Source of the DNA: JBEBVQ01 sp037190845
Lineage (GTDB): Bacteria; Bacteroidota; Bacteroidia; Chitinophagales; Chitinophagaceae
Reading direction: 5' to 3'
Length of the DNA stretch: 28,563 nt
Assembly (NCBI GenBank): GCA_037190845.1
Contig: JBBCJI010000012.1
Location: 1 to 28,563 of the forward strand
The position numbers and the translations under genes were made by a program. Of this stretch, positions 9,057-17,652 are shown piece after piece. A model generated the notes under the pieces. The model saw nothing but the letters and a program-made list of their open reading frames with translations. It searched no databases and was not told the DNA's origin. Within the stretch, counting starts at the first letter, position 1. Every line of letters begins with the position of its first letter.

Positions 9057-9802
9057 ATCCGCACCTGACTGATAAGTTCTTCAAATGCCTGCTTACGTTC
9101 CCGTGCCACCGGTATCGTATCATTGTTTTCGATTTTCAGGTAAACACCCTGATGTCTGATATATTGCCGGATATATTGGATGTTGACGATATAGGAACGG
9201 TGTACCCTGAAAAAGCGATTATCTCCGCTAAGTATTTCTTCAAATTCTTTTATCTTTTTGCTGATCAGTAATTTCTGTTTTTGTGTGATCACATAAGTAT
9301 AAGACCCTTCTGCTTGCAGATAAACGATATCTGCTACGCTGACGAATGAAAGGCCGTCTGCTACAGGTAATGCAATCTTTTGTATTTGGTTGACCCGCAG
9401 ATTTTCTTTCAGAATGTTCACCCGTTCTCCGCTGCCATTTTGGTGATGCATCCTTTCTGCCTTTTCCACGGCAGTTTTCAGTTTGCTTATCTGGAGCGGT
9501 TTCAGCAGATAATCAATAGCAGACACCTCAAATGCCTTCATTGCATACTCGGAATAGGCAGTTGTAAAAATGATCTCGAAGTCCGGTGTCTCAAAATAAT
9601 CCAGTAATTGGAATCCGTTTTGTTCCGGCATTTCCACATCAAGGAATATCAGGTCAGGTTTTTGTTTATGAATAATACGCATAGCGCCCGGCACATCCGA
9701 TGCGGGAGCCAGCACGTCCAACTGCGGGCAATGTTCCTTCAGCAGATTGTAAAGCGAATTGCACGCTGCGGGCTCATCATCAATAATTAATGTTTTCAGC
9801 AT
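9053..9802 (-). CDS. LytTR-family response regulator
   Basis: A 249-residue cytoplasmic regulator. The receiver has acidic pair D8/D9 (IIDDE), phospho-acceptor D55 (FLDVEMPE), T81 and K101 (DYLLKP). A LytTR DNA-binding domain covers about 135-249 (ADIVYLQAEGSYTYV...RFFRVHRSYIVNIQYI). I place the start at 9802 because MLKTLIIDDE begins the receiver fold exactly; a GTG at 9826 and an ATG at 9823 would add seven or eight residues with no counterpart in the domain. It is the first gene of a two-gene unit with the LytS-type kinase. It is transcribed divergently from the Kelch gene at 9935, and the shared region holds LytTR-like half-sites. This makes the block 2 operon and its own promoter the likeliest targets, which is inference. 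Confidence 0.92.
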   Translation of the reverse strand: MLKTLIIDDEPAACNSLYNLLKEHCPQLDVLAPASDVPGAMRIIHKQKPDLIFLDVEMPEQNGFQLLDYFETPDFEIIFTTAYSEYAMKAFEVSAIDYLLKPLQISKLKTAVEKAERMHHQNGSGERVNILKENLRVNQIQKIALPVADGLSFVSVADIVYLQAEGSYTYVITQKQKLLISKKIKEFEEILSGDNRFFRVHRSYIVNIQYIRQYIRHQGVYLKIENNDTIPVARERKQAFEELISQVRI

Positions 9803-9839
9803 CTGTAACAAAGGTAAAAACATCACTGTTGTTAAAAGT

Positions 9840-9869
9840 ACCGTTTATGAACTCAAAACCGCAGCTCAT
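9840..9869 (+). promoter_or_regulatory. Candidate LytTR tandem binding site
   Basis: ACCGTTTAT at 9840-9848 fits every position of the known LytTR half-site pattern (WMMGTTNRK). A weaker half, GCAGCTCAT (7 of 9), follows at 9861-9869 after exactly 12 bp, the spacing typical of LytTR direct repeats. TCCGTTATT on the minus strand (9923-9915, 8 of 9) lies nearer the Kelch start. All sit between the LytTR gene and the operon it faces. Confidence 0.4.
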
Positions 9870-9902
9870 GGATTTTATTCAGGTTCTGTTGCGTTGCTGA
9901 TA

Positions 9903-9910
9903 AATATTTG
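9903..9910 (+). promoter_or_regulatory. Weak -7-like element for block 2
   Basis: AATATTTG matches seven of eight positions of the Bacteroidota -7 pattern TAnnTTTG and lies 25 bp before the ATG at 9935. No TTG is found at the usual 17-21 bp upstream, which would suit an activator-dependent promoter. Evidence is thin. Confidence 0.28.
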
Positions 9911-9934
9911 TATAAATAACGGAAAATGTAAATT

Positions 9935-12745
9935 ATGATGAAAAGAAAATTACGCTATCTAATATTACTTGCATTGTTACCTATGGCTCATATTACAGTG
10001 GGTCAGGTAACGGATACCAGTGCGCAATGGACATGGGTAGGTGGCAGCGATGTTGTCAATGCCGCCGGAGTTTATGGAACTCAGGGCGTATCCGCTCCCG
10101 GTAATATCCCCGGCGCACGTACCAACTCCATGTTCTGGACGGATACTTCCGGTAATTTTTGGCTGTTTGGAGGAGATGGATTGGATGGATACGGTAATCC
10201 CACGAATCGTCTGAACGACCTGTGGTTGTATGACCGGACGGCCAATCAGTGGATCTGGAAAAAGGGGTCTGATACATCCGGCAAGAACGGCATATACGGT
10301 ACATTACGTGTAGCGGCAGCCAACAACAGACCGGGAGGAAGAAGTCATGCTATTACATGGACAGACAAATCCGGCAAGCTATGGCTGTTCGGAGGAAGCG
10401 GGTATGAGGCAACGGGCAGTGTGGCCGCCAATCTGAATGACCTGTGGCGGTATGATCCGGTTACTAATGAATGGACGTGGATGTCGGGGGCAACTGCTTC
10501 CGGGCAACGTGGTAATTACGGTACACAGGGCGTATCTGCCGACACTACAGTGCCTGGCGCCAGGAACTCTCCTACCGGCTGGACGGATGCAGCAGGTAAT
10601 CTGTGGCTGTTTGGCGGTAATGGTTTTGGGGTTACTACCACTGCAGGTAATATGAATGATCTATGGATGTATAATATTTCTACCAATCAATGGGTATGGG
10701 TCAATGGACTGAACGGTATAAACCAGTTTGCAAATTTTTCCGGGGGGACGCCGGGGAGCCGCCAGGGAGCTGTAGCCTGGCCTGATGGTACCGGTAATAT
10801 ATACATGTTTGGGGGAACCGGTTTTGTGCAGTCGGGCGGCGCCAACCGGTTAGGCGACCTCTGGAAATATAACCCTGTCGCCAATACCTGGTCTTTTATC
10901 AAAGGGGCCACAACTACTAACGCAATTGGTGTATATGGTACCCACGGTGTTCCTGATGCAGGAAACCGGCCAGGATCAAGGGCTGTAGCCACGGTTTGGA
11001 CGGATGTAAATGGCAAATTCTGGTTGTTTGGCGGACTTGGCATTGGTTCTTCATCAGGTGACGGTCGTTTATGTGACCTGTGGATGTTTGATCCGGTTAC
11101 GGATAACTGGACGTGGATGAAAGGCCTTCAAACAAGGGCTCAGACCGGAATTTATGGAGCCAAGGGTACACCGGCACCGGATAACAGACCGGGAGGTCGG
11201 GGGGCAATGGCCGCCTGGAAAGATAATGATGGTAACTTCTGGGCATTCGGAGGAATTGGGATTGCATCTGCATCTACAGATGGGAGAAACAACGATCTCT
11301 GGCGCTTGGCGCCAAGCGCCGTATCCTGTCCGCTGCCTACACCCGTTGTTTCTGCTTCCGGCGTCACGGATTTTTGCCAGGGCGACAGTGTTATCTTGCG
11401 GGGGGCGGTATCGGGTAACGGTATTAGCTACCGTTGGCTCGAAGGAAATAATTTACTGCCTGGCCAAACTGATGATTCGCTTGTGGTCTATGCCTCCGGC
11501 GCATATGCTATTGAGATCTCTGACGGATCCTGTGCAGATACATCAGTGATAATGACAGTGACTGTATATACCCGTCCCAATGCTACCTTGACGGCATCCG
11601 GGCCTGTCTCCTTTTGTGATGGCGACAGCGTGACATTGTCGGCCGGTCCGACAGGGGGAGGGTATAACTATGAGTGGCTCAAAAATGGAGCTGCTGCCGG
11701 CAGCAGCGCAGATATTTATAAAGCAGGCTCTTCGGGAAGCTATCGGGTTGTAGTGACTAACAGCAACAACTGCCGAGACTCTTCCGCTGTTACTGTAGTG
11801 ACGGTATATCCGTTGCCTGTTGCCAGTATCAGTCTTTCAGGGCCTGCTGCTTTCTGTGATGGTGACAGTGTGATATTGGATGCGGGTCAGGGAAGCGGAT
11901 GGTCGTTTGCCTGGAAGCGGGATAGCGCACCGGTTGGCGGTAATACGGCTGCCTATAGCGTAACATTGCCAGGCAACTATCATGTGACGGTGACGGACGG
12001 AAACAGTTGTTCGGACAGCACATCTGCGGATGTGACCGTATATGGACGCCCTTCGTTAACGGTTACTCCTTCGGATACGGCTTTCTGCCAGGGCGGTAGT
12101 GTGACGTTGCAATCTGCGACGGCAGATACAGGTCTTTCTTACCAGTGGAAAGACGATAATGGTATTATTAGCAATGCAACAGCCCACTTTTTACAGATTA
12201 CGCAGTCGGGGCACTATTATGTTGTAGCAGGCAGCCTGCATGCGGGCAATTGCATGGACAGCTCCGGCATAGCAACGGTGACGGTGCATCCGCTTCCGGA
12301 ACCAACGATCGGCTGGGACGGAAGCGAACTGCATACAGAGTCATATTATTCAACCTACCAATGGTACATAGACGGGCAGATGGTACCCGGCGCTACCGAC
12401 TCTGTATGGCGGGCTGTAAAAGGATCGTATGTGGTCGAGGTGACGGACAGCAACGGTTGTAGCAGCATGTCTGATCCCTTCAGGGTGACGCATACCGGCA
12501 TTGCAGATGTTCGCGCCGCCGGTCAGGTAAAACTGTATCCAAATCCGGTCGGAGAGGGTGTGCTTTATGTCAATGCTCCTTTTCCGGTACATGTCATATT
12601 GAGCAGTATGGACGGAAGGGTATTGATGCAAAAGGAACAACCTCACACCGTAGACATGAGTTGCCTTCCCCGGGGTATGTACCTGATCCGGATTACAGAT
12701 ACAAACGGATATTCTGTCAGCAATGAAAAGATAATAAAGCAATGA
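9935..12745 (+). CDS. Kelch-propeller and Ig-like repeat surface protein, T9SS type A
   Basis: A 936-residue exported protein. A signal peptide ends at about residue 24 (AHITVGQ). Six Kelch blades fill about 25-456, each with a (N/K)-F/L-WLFGG core followed by 'NDLW.YD....WTW' (NFWLFGGDG, KLWLFGGSG, NLWLFGGNG, NIYMFGGTG, KFWLFGGLG, NFWAFGGIG). Five Ig-like units follow (about 463-864), most opening with FCxGDSV-type motifs, then a type A signal at 865-936 (VKLYPNPVGEG...RGMYLIRI). I see no catalytic galactose-oxidase residues or enzyme domain, so ligand binding or adhesion is more likely. Close homolog: the gene at 20438. Its TGA overlaps the ATG of the next gene by 4 bp. It is first in block 2 and divergent from the LytTR regulator. 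ATG at 9938 is an equally possible start. Confidence 0.9.
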   Translation: MMKRKLRYLILLALLPMAHITVGQVTDTSAQWTWVGGSDVVNAAGVYGTQGVSAPGNIPGARTNSMFWTDTSGNFWLFGGDGLDGYGNPTNRLNDLWLYDRTANQWIWKKGSDTSGKNGIYGTLRVAAANNRPGGRSHAITWTDKSGKLWLFGGSGYEATGSVAANLNDLWRYDPVTNEWTWMSGATASGQRGNYGTQGVSADTTVPGARNSPTGWTDAAGNLWLFGGNGFGVTTTAGNMNDLWMYNISTNQWVWVNGLNGINQFANFSGGTPGSRQGAVAWPDGTGNIYMFGGTGFVQSGGANRLGDLWKYNPVANTWSFIKGATTTNAIGVYGTHGVPDAGNRPGSRAVATVWTDVNGKFWLFGGLGIGSSSGDGRLCDLWMFDPVTDNWTWMKGLQTRAQTGIYGAKGTPAPDNRPGGRGAMAAWKDNDGNFWAFGGIGIASASTDGRNNDLWRLAPSAVSCPLPTPVVSASGVTDFCQGDSVILRGAVSGNGISYRWLEGNNLLPGQTDDSLVVYASGAYAIEISDGSCADTSVIMTVTVYTRPNATLTASGPVSFCDGDSVTLSAGPTGGGYNYEWLKNGAAAGSSADIYKAGSSGSYRVVVTNSNNCRDSSAVTVVTVYPLPVASISLSGPAAFCDGDSVILDAGQGSGWSFAWKRDSAPVGGNTAAYSVTLPGNYHVTVTDGNSCSDSTSADVTVYGRPSLTVTPSDTAFCQGGSVTLQSATADTGLSYQWKDDNGIISNATAHFLQITQSGHYYVVAGSLHAGNCMDSSGIATVTVHPLPEPTIGWDGSELHTESYYSTYQWYIDGQMVPGATDSVWRAVKGSYVVEVTDSNGCSSMSDPFRVTHTGIADVRAAGQVKLYPNPVGEGVLYVNAPFPVHVILSSMDGRVLMQKEQPHTVDMSCLPRGMYLIRITDTNGYSVSNEKIIKQ
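11301..11320. repeat. Perfect 20-bp palindrome inside Kelch gene
   Basis: GGCGCTTGGCGCCAAGCGCC is identical to its own reverse complement. It encodes the linker residues RLAPSA between the last Kelch blade and the first Ig-like unit. The equivalent linker of the paralog near 21838-21865 has no palindrome. Confidence 0.85.
11690..11707. repeat. Perfect 18-bp palindrome inside Kelch gene
   Basis: GCTGCTGCCGGCAGCAGC is self-complementary and lies in the second Ig-like unit (residues AAAGSS region). It is the second long GC-rich palindrome in the same gene, about 370 bp after the first. Confidence 0.85.
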
Positions 12746-15651
12746 GAAAAACTGCACTATTAACCCTTATCCTGCTACTCCGGATTTGCATACAAACCCT
12801 GGCACAGACAGATACGCTGTTCTGGTTCGCAGCACCGGATGTATATCAGACCCCACAAAATCTCGACAGGCCTGTCAGGTTGCGGATCACCGCGTATGCA
12901 CAGCCTGCTGCAGTTACTATCAGTCAGCCTGCGGGCGGTGGTATGCCGGTGCAGAATGTAAATGTTGCTGCCAACAGTACACAGACCGTTGACCTGACCA
13001 ACTGGATCAATAATGTCAAGAACACGCCTCCGAATACGGTGCTGAATTACGGTCTGAAGGTTATTTCTACCCAGCCGGTTACTGTCTATTACGAATCCCT
13101 TAGTCAGGGACTGAACAGTCCGGAAACATTCGTGCTGAAAGGGACAAATGCGCTGGGTAACGACTTCTGGATACCCGCACAGAATCTGGTGGATAATAAT
13201 GCTACCCCTTATTATGCAGGGGCCTATTCATCCTTTGATATTGTAGCGACACAAAATAATACTAACGTTACGATCACGCCGTCTAATGCCATTGTAGGAC
13301 ACCCGGCTGGGACACCGTTTAATATCACGCTCAATGCCGGACAGACCTGGTCTGCCGTTGCCACCAGCAAGCTGGCGACGCAACATCTGCAAGGCTCACG
13401 CGTGGTTGCAGACAAGCCGGTAGCCATTACCATTAAGGATGATGAAGCTGATGGCCGATCAAACAACCTGTACGGCCCCTGTGCCGATCTGATAGGCGAT
13501 CAGATTGTACCTGTGGATCTGTTGGGAACAGAATACATTGCCGTGAACGGTTTTCTGGATGCCCCACACGATCAGTTGTTTATCTTGGCAACACAAAATG
13601 GTACAACGATTTCGCAGAACGGCGTTCTGGTTGCGACGATCAATGCCGGACAAACGCACCGGCTGGTGATCGGAGGCCATTCCACCTACATACAGACTTC
13701 CGCTCCGGCGTATGTGCTGCAGCTTACGGGTACAGGTTGCGAAATGGGTCTGGGACAACTTCCGTCCATCAATTGTACCGGTAGTTTTTCTGTTTCATAC
13801 ACCCGTTCGCTCACCGCCAACATGTATGCTAACATCGTTGTGCAGAACGGAGGTCAGAGCACCTTCCTCGTAAACGGTAATACAGGGGTAATCAACGCAG
13901 CACATTTTTATCCGGTGCCAGGTACTTCCGGCCAATGGTACGCAGCGCAGGTAATGCTTCCGCTGGCGCAATATCCGCAGGGTGGGGTAATCTCCATTAC
14001 CAATGCATTATATCCCTTCCATCTCGGCGTGCTGGATGGCGGCGGCGGTGGCACCAGTTACGGTTATTTCAGCGACTTTCGCAGGGTGTCGGTAACAGCA
14101 GGCAGCAATGGCGCTGCGCTCTGCGCAGGAACAGAACTCCGTTTGTCAGCGGATACTATAACTGCCGCATCCTATACCTGGACAGGCCCGAACGGATTCA
14201 GCAGTAATCAGCAAAACCCGCTTATTCCTAATGTTACTGTCGCTGATTCCGGAATGTACATAGTGACAGCCAACACTTATGGCTGTATTGTATCAGACAC
14301 GGTGGCTGTGCCGATATTCTATCTGCCTGTGGCAGATCTTGGTCCTGATACCGCAAATTGCGGCGATACGATCCTCCTGCAGTCGTCGCCTGTATATACT
14401 GATGCAGTTTACCGGTGGAGCACCGGGGCGTCGTCCCATACTTTTACGGTTACGCAGCCGGGTGTCTACTGGCTGGAGATAGATAATAATGGCTGCAAGG
14501 GCAGGGATACGGTTAATGTAACCCTGAATCCGGCGCTTGAAGTTGATTTGGGTAATGATACTGCTCTCTGTGATGTGGATGTGCCGCTTATCTTGTACTC
14601 CTCCCAGCCTGCCGGTACGCAATATTTGTGGAGTACGGGTCTTGTCGATTCACAGGCTGCAATATATCAGACGGGTACTTATTGGCTGTATGTAAATCGT
14701 GATGGCTGCAGGGGCAGCGATACGATTCATGTACGGGTAGTGCAGACACCTGTTATCTCACTGGGTAATGATACGGTGATCTGCGAAAGCATACCTGTGC
14801 GTATCGGAATCGCTGTGCCCGGTGCCACGTATTCATGGAATACCGGTTCCAGCTTGGCGTACACGGAAGTTGATACTACAGGGTTGTATGTTTTGTCTGT
14901 AAACCTGGAAGGGTGCGTTGTGCATGACACGATCCATATTACCGCGATGCCCGATCCTCCTGTTGATCTTGGGCCGGATGATGATATTTGTCCGGATCAG
15001 ACGATCGTGTTGGACGCTTCTATGAGTGCTAATGATGATTACCTGTGGAATACAGGAGATACAATGCCGGCCATCTCCGTGATATCAGGTGGCATGTATT
15101 GGGTGGAAGTTATTTCTGAATATGGTTGTACCGGAAGGGATAGTATCACATTGAGTTATCATCCTAAACCCATGATCATGCTTGGTGCTGATACGACAGT
15201 GTGCGAAGAAACACCCTTGCTGCTTTCTCCCCGGACGCTGAATACAGATTCTGTAAGATGGTCTGATGGTAGTGTGGGAGCGGTTCTGTCGGTAAAGTAT
15301 GGTGGGCAGTATATTGCTACGGGTGTTAATAAGTGTGGTACGGGGTCGGATACGGTCGTGGTAAAGCAGCTGTTCTGTGATATATGGGTGCCTAATGCGT
15401 TTACTCCGAATGGAGACGGGATAAATGATGTGTTCCGTATCCTGGGTAATACAGGTCGTATGAACGGTGTAAGCTTCGGTATTTACAATCGCTGGGGAGA
15501 GCAGATTTTCCACACAAAAGATAAATATCAGGGCTGGGATGGAAATTATAAAGGGAGCCCTGCTCTTATGGGAACCTATGTTTATTCGCTCGAGTATAAC
15601 ATAGATGGTCGCCCTTATCTGCAGAAAGGGAATTTTCATCTGTTAAGGTAA
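12742..15651 (+). CDS. IgGFc-binding-like and Ig-like repeat surface protein, T9SS type B
   Basis: A 969-residue exported protein. The signal peptide is about residues 1-22 (ICIQTLAQ). Residues about 23-450 resemble the N-terminal domain of IgGFc-binding/FCGBP-like proteins: repeated 'TNVTITP..', 'AGQTWS', 'VVADKPVAITIKDD', 'DLIGDQIVP', 'GTEYIAV' elements. Six Ig-like units follow (about 450-878), each with a Cys pair and a YxW(S/N)TG turn. The CHU_C type B signal covers about 879-969 (AFTPNGDGINDVF, YNRWGEQIF, GWDG, KGNFHLLR). The start overlaps the previous stop as ATGA, so translation is probably coupled to the Kelch gene. The FG-GAP gene starts 40 bp downstream. From the third Ig-like unit onward it aligns with the type B proteins at 2 and 23581, but the N-terminal domain differs. 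'IgGFc-binding' is a family name; antibody binding is not implied. Confidence 0.9.
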   Translation: MRKTALLTLILLLRICIQTLAQTDTLFWFAAPDVYQTPQNLDRPVRLRITAYAQPAAVTISQPAGGGMPVQNVNVAANSTQTVDLTNWINNVKNTPPNTVLNYGLKVISTQPVTVYYESLSQGLNSPETFVLKGTNALGNDFWIPAQNLVDNNATPYYAGAYSSFDIVATQNNTNVTITPSNAIVGHPAGTPFNITLNAGQTWSAVATSKLATQHLQGSRVVADKPVAITIKDDEADGRSNNLYGPCADLIGDQIVPVDLLGTEYIAVNGFLDAPHDQLFILATQNGTTISQNGVLVATINAGQTHRLVIGGHSTYIQTSAPAYVLQLTGTGCEMGLGQLPSINCTGSFSVSYTRSLTANMYANIVVQNGGQSTFLVNGNTGVINAAHFYPVPGTSGQWYAAQVMLPLAQYPQGGVISITNALYPFHLGVLDGGGGGTSYGYFSDFRRVSVTAGSNGAALCAGTELRLSADTITAASYTWTGPNGFSSNQQNPLIPNVTVADSGMYIVTANTYGCIVSDTVAVPIFYLPVADLGPDTANCGDTILLQSSPVYTDAVYRWSTGASSHTFTVTQPGVYWLEIDNNGCKGRDTVNVTLNPALEVDLGNDTALCDVDVPLILYSSQPAGTQYLWSTGLVDSQAAIYQTGTYWLYVNRDGCRGSDTIHVRVVQTPVISLGNDTVICESIPVRIGIAVPGATYSWNTGSSLAYTEVDTTGLYVLSVNLEGCVVHDTIHITAMPDPPVDLGPDDDICPDQTIVLDASMSANDDYLWNTGDTMPAISVISGGMYWVEVISEYGCTGRDSITLSYHPKPMIMLGADTTVCEETPLLLSPRTLNTDSVRWSDGSVGAVLSVKYGGQYIATGVNKCGTGSDTVVVKQLFCDIWVPNAFTPNGDGINDVFRILGNTGRMNGVSFGIYNRWGEQIFHTKDKYQGWDGNYKGSPALMGTYVYSLEYNIDGRPYLQKGNFHLLR

Positions 15652-15691
15652 GGGAGGACATTCTTTCGGGGTAAAAAATCAAATTCAATTT

Positions 15692-17623
15692 ATGAAAAGA
15701 AGATGTATAGCTAAAGCCATCATTTTTGTGGCGGCAACAATGGCAACAAGTGTGTTCGCCCAGGATAATACCTGGGTTAATTTATCGACAACTAAAGCGG
15801 GTTTGGATACAGCCGGTGCGTTCAATGTATTTGTGACGGATATTAACAATGACCATTTTCCTGATTTTGTTTCATTGAAGGGAGATTGGAGTGTTGGTAC
15901 AGAGAACGCGTTACGCGTATACATTAATGTGCCGGACACAGGCTCCTCAGATCCGGCTGCCCGTATGTTTGTGGATGTTACGGCTCAATCAGGAGTTAAC
16001 GCCATGCCCGGATCTGCGGGCGTTAGTAAAGGCGTTCTTGTGGCGGCATTGGCGGATGTAAATAATGATGGTCATGTGGATATTGTGCGAGGAAATTATT
16101 ATCATACTGATCCCGCAACAATTGCTGATGGGCGTTGTGAAGTGCTGCTCGGCGATGGTGAAGGACGTTTTACCCTTGTCCCTGATAATGGTCTTCATGA
16201 GCTGGGCGTGATCAATGTGATGGGTATGAGTTTCCTGGATTATGATAAAGATGGTAATATAGACCTGTTTATCGCCCGCTGGTTCCAGAACTATGGGTTG
16301 AATATCTGGAGTCCGGGCATCCTGATGAAAGGTAACGGCGACGGAACGTTTACAGATGTATCTGCGCAGACGGGGATTACCAGCGCCGAGCCTATGTACG
16401 GCTGCAGTGTTGTGGATTGGAACAACGATGGCTGGCCTGATATAGCGACAGCTCCTTATTGCCGTACAAACGGCCAATTATGGAAGAACAATGGTGATGG
16501 TACGTTTACGAATGTTGCCGCTCAGGCTGGTTACAATGCAAGATATATGCAGGGTGATAATGGGCAGAACCTGTGTATGTGGAGCGCTGTGCCTGAAGAT
16601 TATGATAATGACGGCGATATGGACTTTTTCTTCAGCCTGGTTCATGGGGGTACAGGGGTGAATGAAGGTCGTTCTGCAATAGCCCTGAATGGCGGAGCTT
16701 CGGATAATTATAAGCTGACACCGGATCGCAGTCTGATGACACGGAATAATCCTCAGGCATCTCATCTCGGCGACTATGACGGTTCGTGGTTTGATCTGGA
16801 TAATGACGGGTTGATGGATCTGGCAATGGCACAGGGCCATTACGATCAGCCACGCCCGAGATTGTATATATTCCTTCAGGATGCCATGCATCATCTGGAT
16901 GATATTACGGGTGAGTTAGGATTGGTGCGAACAGAATCAAACAACATTCATTTGCTGGAAGTGTTGGATTACGATCTGGATGGGGATGATGATATATTGT
17001 TGTGTAAAGATGCGCTGCCCCGTCCGCTGCACCTGATAGAAAACCATATCGGACAGGAAAACAACTGGACGGGTATTCGATTGCAGGCACCTCAGGGTGT
17101 GAATAAGAGTTGTATCGGTGCGCGTATCTATGTGTGGAGCGGCGGTGTGCAACGTATGCGTGAGGTATATGCAGGCCGTGGTAATGCTGCCGGTCAGCAG
17201 CCATTCGCCATGCTGTTCGGATTGGGCAGCAATGCGAGTATCGACTCAATAAGAATTGTCTGGCCGGATGCTGCGGGTAGTGTCACTGTTGTGAAGAATC
17301 CTCCCGTGAATGAGTATTTAGGTGTTACGAAAAATGGGCTTAACGTGGATGAAGTGAAGCATTCATCAGTATCTGCGCAGCTTCGTTTGTATCCTAATCC
17401 GTCTTCTGGTGATTTTATTCTGGTGCAATTATCAAACAATACACCTATCAGGACGGTCGAAATAATTGATGCTATGGGTAGACACACGGGAAGAGTTTTT
17501 TCATACAGTGATAAAATGGCTGTGCGCTATTGTGATCTTGAAGGGCTTGCTCCGGGAATTTATTTTATAAAGGCATCCGCATATGGTCAGAGTACGTGTG
17601 TAGGTTCTTTTATAAGAAAGTAG
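15692..17623 (+). CDS. FG-GAP/ASPIC-UnbV (CRTAC1-like) surface protein, T9SS type A
   Basis: A 643-residue exported protein that closes block 2. The signal peptide ends ATSVFAQ near residue 24. Seven FG-GAP-type calcium loops are visible: DINNDHFPD, DVNNDGHVD, DYDKDGNID, DWNNDGWPD, DYDNDGDMD, DLDNDGLMD and DYDLDGDDD. The ASPIC/UnbV domain at about 457-545 has IGARIYV, MREVYAGRGN, FGLG and RIVWPD. The type A signal is at about 563-643 (LRLYPNPSSGDF...GIYFIKA...FIRK). It is much closer to the gene at 26598 than to that at 4125; long segments such as GVNKSCIGARIYVWSGGVQR are shared exactly. It runs convergently toward the NarL-type regulator, 21 bp away. Probably a calcium-stabilised propeller exposed at the surface; partner unknown. 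Confidence 0.91.
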   Translation: MKRRCIAKAIIFVAATMATSVFAQDNTWVNLSTTKAGLDTAGAFNVFVTDINNDHFPDFVSLKGDWSVGTENALRVYINVPDTGSSDPAARMFVDVTAQSGVNAMPGSAGVSKGVLVAALADVNNDGHVDIVRGNYYHTDPATIADGRCEVLLGDGEGRFTLVPDNGLHELGVINVMGMSFLDYDKDGNIDLFIARWFQNYGLNIWSPGILMKGNGDGTFTDVSAQTGITSAEPMYGCSVVDWNNDGWPDIATAPYCRTNGQLWKNNGDGTFTNVAAQAGYNARYMQGDNGQNLCMWSAVPEDYDNDGDMDFFFSLVHGGTGVNEGRSAIALNGGASDNYKLTPDRSLMTRNNPQASHLGDYDGSWFDLDNDGLMDLAMAQGHYDQPRPRLYIFLQDAMHHLDDITGELGLVRTESNNIHLLEVLDYDLDGDDDILLCKDALPRPLHLIENHIGQENNWTGIRLQAPQGVNKSCIGARIYVWSGGVQRMREVYAGRGNAAGQQPFAMLFGLGSNASIDSIRIVWPDAAGSVTVVKNPPVNEYLGVTKNGLNVDEVKHSSVSAQLRLYPNPSSGDFILVQLSNNTPIRTVEIIDAMGRHTGRVFSYSDKMAVRYCDLEGLAPGIYFIKASAYGQSTCVGSFIRK

Positions 17624-17633
17624 GATTTTGTTT

Positions 17634-17652
17634 CGGAGTAATATTTATTCCG
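17634..17652. terminator. Hairpin between convergent genes
   Basis: CGGAGTAA (17634-17641) pairs with TTATTCCG (17645-17652) across a TAT loop, with one G-T pair. It lies 10 bp after the FG-GAP stop and covers the stop codon of the response regulator on the opposite strand. It could end both transcripts; flanking T runs are weak. Confidence 0.42.

Noticed and set aside
6087..9826. Polysaccharide utilisation locus controlled by a hybrid two-component sensor
   Set aside because: The kinase has a Reg_prop/Y_Y_Y sensor but no receiver or AraC domain, and there are no SusC/SusD or glycosidase genes in the window.
9935..11310. Galactose oxidase-type enzyme
   Set aside because: Only the Kelch fold is shared; I see no copper ligands or catalytic Cys/Tyr arrangement.
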